Shown one piece after another: positions 44,063 to 52,236 of a stretch of 64,000 nt of DNA; position 1 is the first letter of the stretch, and each line of letters begins with the position of its first letter. The translations under genes were made by a program, and so were the position numbers. This DNA comes from Paenibacillus sp. FSL R7-0337 (GTDB lineage: Bacteria; Bacillota; Bacilli; Paenibacillales; Paenibacillaceae). The notes beneath the pieces were generated by a model. The model saw only the letters and a program-made list of their open reading frames with translations, was not told the DNA's origin and did not search any database. Location of the stretch: positions 4,712,001-4,776,000 of the forward strand of contig NZ_CP150218.1 in the NCBI RefSeq assembly GCF_037969875.1. The letters are read 5' to 3'.

Positions 44063-45961
44063 ATGAAAGAGAGAACAGGGGCATTATGGCACTCCTTCCA
44101 CTACTGGTGGGGGCGGAGATCACTGCAGAGCCGGCTGATTGCGGCCTATATCTTCATTATTCTGGGACCCAGCCTGCTGGTGTCCTTCTATTCGTATCAG
44201 GAAATCAACAACACCTATATGCGGGATTCGATCGAGAAGAACAGCTATCTGCTGCAAATGGAGAGAATGCATGTACTCAACCAGATCGAGGCGATGGAAC
44301 GGGCCCTTCAGATGGCGTATAGCGATAAAAGTGTGCGGGATTATCTGATCAGTGAGGACGATCCGACCCTGGGTGAGCTGATTGACTTCAATACGACTAC
44401 CTTTTTGAATTTCAGCCAGATTCAGTTCAACAACCCGAATATCGAGCATCTGTATCTGTTCTCTGCCAGTCCGAATGTGTATGAGCTGTGGCCTGTTATT
44501 TTTCGTGAATCCCGCGTCTCTATGGAGCCCTGGTTCCAGCAGGCCATGAGACTGGAAGGAAGGCGGAATCTCTGGTCCTTTCAAAATACGGACATTGATC
44601 TGATGCAGCGATTCTCTGGGGGAGCCGGGGAAGGCCAGCCGAAGGTATCCGTGCTGCGGGAGATCAGTATCCCGGCAGGGAATCATATCGGAATGGTTCA
44701 GGTAGATATGCTGCTGAGCAAGTTCACGCCCAAGACTTATACCTCTGTGCAGGATAACGAATCCCAGATGGTCATTGTGGATGATGCGCTGAATCTGTTC
44801 ACGCGCACCGATAACTCCTTCCTGACCACTGATTCCGGGCTGAGCGCAGCGATCAAGGAACGGCTGGCCGCCTACCGCAAGACCGGGGAATGGGAGATGG
44901 ATTACAAGGAGAACGGGAACTCGTTCCTGCTGATTCAGGCGCCGGTGGAGCAGATTGATGCCTCCCTGGTCACTGTTGTCTCGATGAAAGGCCTCATGAA
45001 GGATATTTCGCGGACCCGTAATTTGATTATCGGGGTGAATATTGGATTTATTTTCCTGGTTACGGCGATTACGTATGTGCTGAATGCATTCATTCTGAAG
45101 AATCTCCGCCGCCTGACAGAGACGATGAAGAAGGTGCGCCGGGGCGAGCCGTATGGCAGTATTAAGGTCAGCGGGGGCGGAGAGGTCGGAGAATTGGCGC
45201 ATCATTTCTCCAAGCTCATGAATACAATCAATACGCTGGTTGCCCAGGCGGTCTATAAGCAGGCGCTGTCCAAGGAGGCAGAGCTGCGGACCCTGCATAA
45301 TCAGATCGATGCCCATTTCCTCTACAATACGCTGGAGAATATCAAGATGCTTGCCGAAATCGAGAACCAGCGGACCATCTCGGATGCACTGACCCGGCTT
45401 GGCGGAATGATGCGTTATAATTTCAAATGGACCGGGGAATATGTGAAGCTGAGAGACGAGCTTCGCCACATCGAGAATTATATAGAAGTCATGAATATCA
45501 GGTTCGAACACACCATTCAATTGGAGCTTCATATTGACAGCGCTTATCTGGAAGTGGAGGTGCTTAAGATGTCATTGCAGCCGATTGTGGAGAACAGCGT
45601 GAAGCATGCCTGGAATGCAGACGGCGTGGAGTTAACGGACCGGATTGTGAAGATCGAGCTTACAGAGGCGGAGGGGGATATCTTCATTGTCCTGCGCGAT
45701 AACGGGCTGGGGCTGACGCAGGAGCGGCTGGTGGAACTGCATGAGGCGATCTATGCGAAGGAAGAGCTTGGAGCGGGCGCTTCCGGGATTAGCAGCGGTG
45801 GATATAAGGCGGGAGGCGTTGGACTGCGCAATGTGCATCAGCGCCTGCAGCTCTTTTACGGGGAAGCCTATGGACTGGAAGTGCAGAGCGAAGCAGGGAA
45901 GTGGACGGCAGTGTACATGTCTCTGCCCAAAGTTCTATTGACAGGGGATAATCAGCGATGA
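44063..45961 (+). CDS. YesM-family sensor histidine kinase
   Basis: 632 residues, AGAGGTGG before ATG 44063. TM1 at about 22-44, a large extracellular Cache-like sensor, TM2 at about 315-340 (NIGFIFLVTAITYVLNAFI), HAMP, then the His_kinase region with His418 in NQIDAHFLYNTLENI (most YesM kinases have QINPHFLYN). ATPase motifs SLQPIVENSVKHA, LRDNGLGL and GVGLRNVHQRL. Coupled by ATGA overlap to the YesN-type regulator. It likely senses the external sugar of the locus. Confidence 0.92.
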   Translation: MKERTGALWHSFHYWWGRRSLQSRLIAAYIFIILGPSLLVSFYSYQEINNTYMRDSIEKNSYLLQMERMHVLNQIEAMERALQMAYSDKSVRDYLISEDDPTLGELIDFNTTTFLNFSQIQFNNPNIEHLYLFSASPNVYELWPVIFRESRVSMEPWFQQAMRLEGRRNLWSFQNTDIDLMQRFSGGAGEGQPKVSVLREISIPAGNHIGMVQVDMLLSKFTPKTYTSVQDNESQMVIVDDALNLFTRTDNSFLTTDSGLSAAIKERLAAYRKTGEWEMDYKENGNSFLLIQAPVEQIDASLVTVVSMKGLMKDISRTRNLIIGVNIGFIFLVTAITYVLNAFILKNLRRLTETMKKVRRGEPYGSIKVSGGGEVGELAHHFSKLMNTINTLVAQAVYKQALSKEAELRTLHNQIDAHFLYNTLENIKMLAEIENQRTISDALTRLGGMMRYNFKWTGEYVKLRDELRHIENYIEVMNIRFEHTIQLELHIDSAYLEVEVLKMSLQPIVENSVKHAWNADGVELTDRIVKIELTEAEGDIFIVLRDNGLGLTQERLVELHEAIYAKEELGAGASGISSGGYKAGGVGLRNVHQRLQLFYGEAYGLEVQSEAGKWTAVYMSLPKVLLTGDNQR

Positions 45962-47541
45962 TAAATCTGATGATTGTGGATGATGAGAGAATGATCCGTC
46001 AAGGTCTGAAGGTGATGATCGAACGGGAATATCCGTCGGTCTACAATATATCGATGGCGGGAAATGGTGCAGAGGCACTGGAGCAGTATAAGCGGGAGCG
46101 GCAGGATGTGATTATCACCGATATCCGGATGCCGATCATGGACGGGATTACGCTGCTGGCGCGGCTGTCTGCGGAAGCAGGGGCGGGCGGAGCTCCGGCT
46201 GTGATTATTCTCAGCGGCCATGATGATTTCGAATATGCCAAAAGCGCGATCCGCTACCGCGTTAAGGATTATCTGCTGAAGCCGATCCGCCGCGAGGAGC
46301 TGTTCGAGATTCTCGAACGCATAGCCAAGGAAGGGGCGGAGCGGGAATCCAGCAGCCACAAGCAGCTGCAGGAAGCAGAGGGCTACCGCCGCGAGCTGCG
46401 GGCGGCCCGTCTGCGCAGCCTCCTGATGCAGCAGGAGGGCGAGGTATCGGCGGCCCAGCAGGAGGAGCTTGCGGGGCTGGCGCTGCCTTTTACAGTAGGG
46501 GTGCTGAACTATTATCACAGTGACGGTACACGGATGAAGCCTGGAGAGGTGCAGGGGCTGCTGGAGCAGCTGGGCGGACCGCTGGAGCACAAATTCACGG
46601 AGATCCTGACGGACGGGGACGGGAAGCTGGTGCTTGTCGGAGAGGGGGAGAACTTCCTGGAGCTGGCGAGGAAGGCCGAGTCCAAGGAGCTAACGCGGCT
46701 GCTGCTCGGAATCAGCAGGGAGAGCCGCAGCGCCGAGCAGTTCCGCGCCTGTTATCTGGAGGCTTGCCGGGCGCTGCAATATACCTTCCTGTCGCCGCAG
46801 GCCAGCTTCGTGGACTATACCGATATTCAGGCTGGGCGGCTGAGCTTCCCGCTCCCCGAGGAGGAGCTGCGTAAGCTGCTTAATATGCTGGGCACTGGGC
46901 GGGAGAAGGAGATCAAGGCGTTGCTTGGTGTTGTTTTTCAGACGGAGCATCTGCTGAGGCTGGATCTGAGTTACCTGGAGAATGTAGGGCGGAGTATGAA
47001 TGAACGTGTACTGGATGAGGTGTTCCGTACCCATGGAGAAGCTTCGGTGGAGGTGCTGAAGCTCTACCGCCAAGTGGGCAACCTGCATAATTTCCGCCAT
47101 TTCCACGACTATTACCGTGCGCTTGAGCATCTGCTTCTGAGCGTTAACGATTATATTATAGGCATCAAATCCGCCCACACCGAGCATGCCGATATGGAGG
47201 AAGCGCTGGCTTATATCGAAGCGAACTATGCCCGCCCGCTGAACATGGCGATGGTCAGTAATTATGTGTCCCTCAACTATTCTTATTTCAGTGAGGCATT
47301 CAAGGCCTACACCGGGGAGAGCTTCGTGCTGTATCTCAAAAAAGTCCGCATCCGCCACGCCAAAGAGCTGCTGGCCGATAACCGGGTCAAGCTGGCCTCC
47401 GTCTCCGAGTCCGTCGGTTTCGAGAACAGTAAGCAGTTCGCACGGGTATTCAAGGAACTGGAGGGCATCTCTCCCGGGGAGTACCGGGCGAAGCTGCTGA
47501 TGGGGCGTTATCCCGGCCAGGCTGAGGATAAGGAGTCTTAG
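45958..47541 (+). CDS. YesN-family response regulator with AraC DNA-binding domain
   Basis: 527 residues. Receiver domain with DDE pocket, Asp55 in VIITDIRMPIMDG, and Lys108 in LLKPIRREEL; a middle region of about 270 residues; C-terminal AraC double HTH (ALAYIEANYARPLNM; LNYSYFSEAFKAYTG; ASVSESVGFENSKQFARVFKE). Activates transport genes in such loci. The central domain with WxxxRE-type helices is typical of the Paenibacillus group. Confidence 0.92.
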   Translation: MINLMIVDDERMIRQGLKVMIEREYPSVYNISMAGNGAEALEQYKRERQDVIITDIRMPIMDGITLLARLSAEAGAGGAPAVIILSGHDDFEYAKSAIRYRVKDYLLKPIRREELFEILERIAKEGAERESSSHKQLQEAEGYRRELRAARLRSLLMQQEGEVSAAQQEELAGLALPFTVGVLNYYHSDGTRMKPGEVQGLLEQLGGPLEHKFTEILTDGDGKLVLVGEGENFLELARKAESKELTRLLLGISRESRSAEQFRACYLEACRALQYTFLSPQASFVDYTDIQAGRLSFPLPEEELRKLLNMLGTGREKEIKALLGVVFQTEHLLRLDLSYLENVGRSMNERVLDEVFRTHGEASVEVLKLYRQVGNLHNFRHFHDYYRALEHLLLSVNDYIIGIKSAHTEHADMEEALAYIEANYARPLNMAMVSNYVSLNYSYFSEAFKAYTGESFVLYLKKVRIRHAKELLADNRVKLASVSESVGFENSKQFARVFKELEGISPGEYRAKLLMGRYPGQAEDKES

Positions 47542-47604
47542 GGCTAGAGTAGATACAAGAACGATGGCAGATATAGCATTAGGTCCGGGTGACAAGACTT
47601 GCGG

Positions 47605-47705
47605 TTCAAATATAAGAATTCATATGTTTCACATGATAAATTATCCTTCTATTTCTCGCTGAAACGATACCGTCCTTAAAAGGACGGCAAAGTCGTTTCC
47701 ACTTG
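47605..47705 (+). repeat. Dispersed structured repeat, copy D
   Basis: 101 bp, same blocks as copies A and B. Outer stem GAAACGA/TCGTTTC: both sides changed relative to A so pairing is kept; inner CCGTCCTT/AAGGACGG. It ends 41 bp before the acetyltransferase ATG. Confidence 0.9.
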
Positions 47706-47746
47706 TGATCTATGATAGGATGGATGGAAGGTCTGGAGGTATTTGT

Positions 47747-48550
47747 ATGGAAGAGATCCAAGGAACACTGATTACGACAGATAGACTTGCCGCCGATTTC
47801 CGGCGGCTGGGTGTGCAGGAGGGAATGACGCTGCTGATGCATTCCTCCTTCAAGTCACTCGGGCAGTGGGTGGCAGGCGGACCCGTTGCCGTGATCCTCG
47901 CGCTGGAGCAGGTGCTGGGCGGGGAAGGAACACTGGTGATGCCGACGCAATCCTCGGATCTGACCGATCCGTCAGGCTGGAGCAGACCGCCGGTGCCGGA
48001 GGCCTGGTGGCCGGGCATCCGCGAGCATATGCCGGCGTACGACCCGGACCTCACGCCGATTCGCGGCATGGGGATTATCCCGGACTGCTTCCGCAAGCAG
48101 CGGGGGGTGCGGCGCAGCAGTCATCCGATTGATTCTTTTGCCGCCTGGGGGAAGAACCGGGATGTCATTATTGACGGCCATGGCCTGGAATATGCCTTCG
48201 GAGAGCGGTCGCCGCTGGCCCGGATCTATGAGCTAGGTGGAAGCGTGCTGCTGCTGGGCGTGGACCATGGGAACAACACCTCGCTGCATCTGGCGGAGTA
48301 CCGGGCGGATTATGCCGGGAAGCAGGAAGTGATCGCAGGCGCTCCGATGCTGGTGGACGGTGCCCGGCAATGGGTGGAGTTCAGTGATTACAACTGGAAT
48401 TCGGATGATTTCGCTCAGCTTGGCGCGGACTTTGACAAGGAGACCGGGCGGATTGCCAAGGACTTCATTGCAGCATCTGCGGCGCAGCTGGTCCCGCAGC
48501 GGGAGATAGTCGATTATGGGGTGAAGTGGCTGGAGCGCTGCCGCAGGTAA
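47747..48550 (+). CDS. Aminoglycoside N(3)-acetyltransferase family protein
   Basis: 267 residues, TGGAGGTATTTG before ATG 47747. The Antibiotic_NAT fold shows LLMHSSFKSLGQWVAGG, GTLVMPTQSSDLTDP, IRGMGIIPDCFRKQ, HPIDSFAAWG and LLLGVDHGNNTSLHLAEYRAD, the AAC(3)/YokD pattern with the conserved His. Acetyl-CoA dependent; whether real aminoglycosides or another amine are substrates is unknown. Repeat copy D lies just upstream. Confidence 0.88.
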   Translation: MEEIQGTLITTDRLAADFRRLGVQEGMTLLMHSSFKSLGQWVAGGPVAVILALEQVLGGEGTLVMPTQSSDLTDPSGWSRPPVPEAWWPGIREHMPAYDPDLTPIRGMGIIPDCFRKQRGVRRSSHPIDSFAAWGKNRDVIIDGHGLEYAFGERSPLARIYELGGSVLLLGVDHGNNTSLHLAEYRADYAGKQEVIAGAPMLVDGARQWVEFSDYNWNSDDFAQLGADFDKETGRIAKDFIAASAAQLVPQREIVDYGVKWLERCRR

Positions 48551-48588
48551 TTATCGATACATACTTGGGTAAAGGGGAATCGGAATTC

Positions 48589-49224
48589 ATGACTACTACA
48601 GTGTATATTACAAGACACGGGCAGACGGAATGGAATGTGCAGAAGCGGATGCAGGGTCATCAGGATTCGCCGCTTACGCCGCTGGGCGTCCAGCAGGCGG
48701 AATGGCTGGGCAAGAGCCTGCAGGATGTCCATCTGGACGCGGTTTATGCCAGCTCCAGCCCCCGGGCGCTGCGGACGGCAGAGATTATCCGGGGGGAGCG
48801 GGAGATTCCGCTTACCGCCTATGATGAATTCAGAGAGATTAACCTCGGCATCTGGGAAGGCCGGGAGGCCGGTGAGCTGGAGGAGCAGTACCCGGAGCAG
48901 CACCAGCTGTTCTGGGGTGATCCGGCGCTGTTCAGTATCCAGGGCGGCGAGACCTTCGCCGCCGTGCAGGAGCGTGCGCTCGGCAAGCTGCGTGAACTTA
49001 TCGACCGGCATGAAGGCGGCACGATACTTATTGCCACCCATACAGTAGTGGTGAAGGTGCTGATGGCTTATTTTGAAGGCCGGTCCATGGAGAAGCTGTG
49101 GGATCTGCCCTACATCCACCCTACCTGCCTTTGCAGAATTGATATTACTAACGGCGTGCCGGAGATTGTGCTGCACGGGGATACCAGCCATTATGTGACT
49201 GCTCATGGCGAGCTGGAGTCCTGA
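48589..49224 (+). CDS. Histidine phosphatase family protein
   Basis: 211 residues, ATG 48589 behind AAAGGGGAATCG. Catalytic motif TRHGQTEWNVQKRMQGHQDSPL; phosphate-binding ASSSPRALRTAEI; second His in LIATHTVVVK; EINLGIWEGREAGELEEQYP. Belongs to the PhoE/GpmB branch, acting on small phosphorylated metabolites. It starts 38 bases after the acetyltransferase stop and is likely co-transcribed. Confidence 0.9.
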   Translation: MTTTVYITRHGQTEWNVQKRMQGHQDSPLTPLGVQQAEWLGKSLQDVHLDAVYASSSPRALRTAEIIRGEREIPLTAYDEFREINLGIWEGREAGELEEQYPEQHQLFWGDPALFSIQGGETFAAVQERALGKLRELIDRHEGGTILIATHTVVVKVLMAYFEGRSMEKLWDLPYIHPTCLCRIDITNGVPEIVLHGDTSHYVTAHGELES

Positions 49225-49337
49225 GCAGCAGTTAGCGGATAGCAGCACAGCAGGTGCAGTTACGATAAACAGGCGATGCGCATGTGGCATCGCCTGTTTG
49301 GCGTGGGGCGGCGTGGGACAGATTACGGCGTGCGGGA

Positions 49338-49622
49338 GATCCTGATCATTGTGCAACACTGCGTCTGGATAGGAGCGGCTTGCGCAAAGATTCTGCATAA
49401 AGTGCAACACTGTGGCTCGATAGGAGCAACCTGGGCGAAGATCCTGCACGAAAGGCAACAATCCAGCTCCCGCTAGCCCCGAATCGCCCGAAATCCTGCA
49501 AAAGTTGCAACAATGTGCTGTAACCAGTATCTAAATTAGAAAAATCCTGCATAAAGTGCAACACAGTGGCTCGATAGGAGCGGTGTGGGCGGAGATCCTG
49601 CGCGAAATACAACACTGCCAGC
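49338..49622. repeat. Tandem array of six 51-bp units
   Basis: Units start at 49338, 49389, 49440, 49492, 49543 and 49594 (periods 51, 51, 52, 51, 51), each opening (G/A)ATCCTGCA and continuing AAAGTGCAACA(C)TG; three then share GGCTCGATAGGAGC or close variants. On the minus strand each unit reads about 17 codons with a VLHFMQDL-like core. It fills the gap between the phosphatase and MFS genes. Confidence 0.9.
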
Positions 49623-49636
49623 TCCTTGAGGTCCAT

Positions 49637-50917
49637 CTACATAGAGACATTGCCCGTCAGCGCAGCCTCCTGGCGTTGGCGGTCCCGCTGCTCCAGCACA
49701 GACAAGTCGCCGTCCAGCATCTTCAATCCAGGCAGGCGTAGGGCTACTCCGGCGTACAGCACCGGAAGCAGGCCTGCGGCAAGCAAAAGCACTGGAACCC
49801 CGTACAGCTCGGCGACCGTACCGGCGGCCAAGGCGCCAATCGGCGACAGGCTCCCGCCAATCAGGAAGCGGACCGAATTCACCCGGCCCTGAAGCGGACC
49901 GGGCACGAGCCGCCCGTGCAGAGAGGAGCTTAAGGAGCTGAAGAAGGGCCCCATCAGCCCGGCGGCGAATACGGCGAATAGGGCGAAGGCATAGCTGGGG
50001 ATGAAGCCCCACAGCATGGTGACGATGCCCGACAAGCCCAGGCTGCCCAGCATGACAGCGCGCCGCTGCTTAATCTCGCCCATGATGGAGATGACCCCGA
50101 GCCCGGCGAGGTAGCCAAGCGCAGACACTGTGGACAGTGTGCCTACAGCCGCTGCATCGCGGTGCAGCACCTCACGGACATAAGGGACCATCATCGTCCA
50201 TATAGCTGTGGAGCTAAGATTGCTTACGGCAGCCATCATCATGATCGTCAGCATAGCGGGGAACCGCCGGTAGAACGAGAAGCCTTCGGCCACCTCCCGC
50301 AGATAGCCGGATATGGAGATGGCAGCGGCAGGCGTTCCGGCCGGCTTGCCCATCCGGGGCAGCCACAGCAGCATGGCAATCGCAGCCATATAACAGACGG
50401 CGTTGACCCCGAGCGCCGGCAAGGCACCGCTGGCTGCGGTCAGGATGCCGGCAAGCGCCGGGCCGAGCAGCACGGCAGCGCCCTTGCAGCCGTCAATGAT
50501 GGCGAAGGCGCGCATCAGCTTGCCGGTCCCGGCGATTTCGGGGATGACGGCCATGGCCGTCGGCAGGAACAGCGCGGAGCAGGCACCGCTAAGACTGGCG
50601 GCAGCGAACAGCTGCCAGAGCTGGAGATGGCCGGCGAGTCCCATGCCGAGCGGAAGCAGGAGCGCCAGCAGCCGCAGCACGGCGAGGCAGGCCATGAACG
50701 CTGCGCGGGGCAGCCGGTCGGACAGCGGCGAGCCGAGCAGGCGCAGCACTAGCTCGGGAATCATGGAGCTGAGCGCAAGCGCCCCCATGGCTACCTTGGA
50801 GCCAGTCAGGTCATAGACCAGCCACTCCATAGCCAGCAGCCCAAAGGCATCGCCGAACGCGCTGAGTGAAACCGTGGATAACAATCCGTAATAGCTCCGT
50901 TTCTGCAACCTGCTCAC
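49637..50917 (-). CDS. MFS exporter
   Basis: 426 residues, GTG start overlapping the regulator's TGA (GTGA). Twelve hydrophobic helices; the loop GSPLSDRLPRAAFMACLAVLR after helix 2 has the MFS motif A (G-x-x-x-D-R), and SISGYLREVAEGFSFYRRFP lies at the middle. The MFS_3/EntS-like group commonly exports siderophores or macrolides. Regulated by the ArsR protein directly upstream; the substrate is not readable. Confidence 0.85.
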   Translation of the reverse strand: MSRLQKRSYYGLLSTVSLSAFGDAFGLLAMEWLVYDLTGSKVAMGALALSSMIPELVLRLLGSPLSDRLPRAAFMACLAVLRLLALLLPLGMGLAGHLQLWQLFAAASLSGACSALFLPTAMAVIPEIAGTGKLMRAFAIIDGCKGAAVLLGPALAGILTAASGALPALGVNAVCYMAAIAMLLWLPRMGKPAGTPAAAISISGYLREVAEGFSFYRRFPAMLTIMMMAAVSNLSSTAIWTMMVPYVREVLHRDAAAVGTLSTVSALGYLAGLGVISIMGEIKQRRAVMLGSLGLSGIVTMLWGFIPSYAFALFAVFAAGLMGPFFSSLSSSLHGRLVPGPLQGRVNSVRFLIGGSLSPIGALAAGTVAELYGVPVLLLAAGLLPVLYAGVALRLPGLKMLDGDLSVLEQRDRQRQEAALTGNVSM

Positions 50918-51819
50918 CCCTTCAGATAATTCTCAATTTGCCCGGGCAGATCGTCCAGCGCCTCCAGCCGCAGGCTGTAGGAGACACTTTTGCCGCTGGT
51001 GTGAACGATGACCAGACCTGCTGCGCGCAGCGCGATCAGGTGGTAGTGAATCGTGCTTTTGGACAGCTGGACCGCCTTCACAATCTCCGTGAAATTCATC
51101 TGCCGTCCGGTAAGCTGCCGGAGAATGAACAGCCGGGTCTCATCCGACAATGCCCGGGTGAGCCGCAGGAGAGCGGCAGCAGGACGTCCTTCTCCCGGAG
51201 GGAGCGCATCGCAGGAGTAGCTGGTGAACACAAATTCATCATATTGAGAAGAGATGACCAGCGGACGGGCATGATACTGCGGAGTGATAATAACCTGCTT
51301 CAGCGTCTCCGACGGATAGAGCCGCATCCCTCCGGTAGCTGCCTCATATAGAGCCATATCATTCGTGCCGTCCAGCATCGCTGCCCGTACTTCGGCCTCC
51401 TGCCGCAGTCCTTCTATAATGGCCGGATCAATGCTGCTGAAATAGCTGTCATTCCACACGCGGATCACTTCAGCCGCCGCATCCCGCAGCCCGGCAAGAT
51501 TCGCAGGCACACTCTGTCCGAACCGTCCGGCAATGTTGTAGAGTTCCCCCGGAGACAGCTCTTCGAACCAATGCAGGAATTCCTCCGCCGTACGCTCTCC
51601 GGGACAGCTCCAGATGAAGGGGGAGAGACTGAAATTATCGGTGAGCTTCAGCACTTCCTTCATACGCTGGAGCATGACAGGGGCGAACTGTGTCTGAACC
51701 TGGCGGACCCAGGGGGTCCCGGCATCCATAGCGGTATGATTTTGCTTGCCGATAAAAGCGTTCAGGCTGGTAATGCATTCATAGATAGGCGCGAAGTCTA
51801 CAGTTACTTTATAATCCAT
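50914..51819 (-). CDS. ArsR-type regulator with long N-terminal domain
   Basis: 301 residues, AGGAA six bases before ATG. The winged helix lies at the C-terminus (LTRALSDETRLFILRQLTGRQ; EIVKAVQLSKSTIHYHLIALRAAGL), while residues 1-205 are a separate domain (MDYKVTVDFAPIYECITSLNAF; WFEELSPGELYNIAGR), the DUF5937/ArsR arrangement common in actinobacteria and Paenibacillus. No metal-ligand cluster is visible, so it probably answers to a small molecule. Coupled to the MFS exporter. Confidence 0.85.
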   Translation of the reverse strand: MDYKVTVDFAPIYECITSLNAFIGKQNHTAMDAGTPWVRQVQTQFAPVMLQRMKEVLKLTDNFSLSPFIWSCPGERTAEEFLHWFEELSPGELYNIAGRFGQSVPANLAGLRDAAAEVIRVWNDSYFSSIDPAIIEGLRQEAEVRAAMLDGTNDMALYEAATGGMRLYPSETLKQVIITPQYHARPLVISSQYDEFVFTSYSCDALPPGEGRPAAALLRLTRALSDETRLFILRQLTGRQMNFTEIVKAVQLSKSTIHYHLIALRAAGLVIVHTSGKSVSYSLRLEALDDLPGQIENYLKG

Positions 51820-51943
51820 AAGAAATTCCTGCTTTCTTGTGTAGTAGGGTTAGACAAGAGAAATTATAGATAATGAAGAATAATTAATTTGTTCTATAAA
51901 CATAGAACTTATATTAGTTTTATAATAAACGAACCTTTTTAGT

Positions 51944-52080
51944 TTGGCAAATGATTCTTTTTTTTCGGAGGATGCGGCACAAGATATTTTTATCAGAGCA
52001 ATGGAGCGGCTGCCGCAGTATTCGGAGGGAGTTTCTTTCTCGCAAAGAAGTAGTCTTATGCTTCACAAAATAACCCCGTA
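51944..52080 (+). pseudogene. ECF sigma factor remnant (region 2)
   Basis: In frame, SEDAAQDIFIRAMERLPQYS is the region 2 helix pattern (D-A-x-Q-D-x-F-x-R) of ECF sigma factors; the reading frame ends at TAA 52078-52080 after unrelated residues. There is no start codon or promoter-binding region 4 nearby. A short relic. Confidence 0.65.
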
Positions 52081-52150
52081 AAGTGGAGCTCCGGCCTCGA
52101 TGATGACCCAGGTACTTTGCGGGGCCAAACATAAAAATTCTTATCTTTCA

Positions 52151-52194
52151 AAAAAGGCGGTTCCCGCAGCGCATCATGCGCCTTGGGAACCGCC
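52151..52194 (-). terminator. Terminator after the nuclease gene
   Basis: GGCGGTTCCC/GGGAACCGCC (52156-52165 with 52185-52194) with the minus-strand T-run at 52155-52150. Confidence 0.9.
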
Positions 52195-52236
52195 TTTACA
52201 GATTTAAACCTCGTATAACGCTGTGGCGTGCGTGTG

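Noticed and set aside
44120..45532. 470-codon minus-strand ORF opposite the YesM kinase
   Set aside because: Mirror frame of a clear kinase gene in GC-rich DNA; no ribosome site and no recognisable domain.
49338..49622. CRISPR-like array
   Set aside because: Whole units diverge together at 51 bp; no constant repeats separated by unique spacers and no cas genes.
52131..52150. AAAATTCTTATCTTTC as another copy of the dispersed repeat
   Set aside because: Only a few bases agree; the hairpin and the TTCTATTTCTCGC block are missing.
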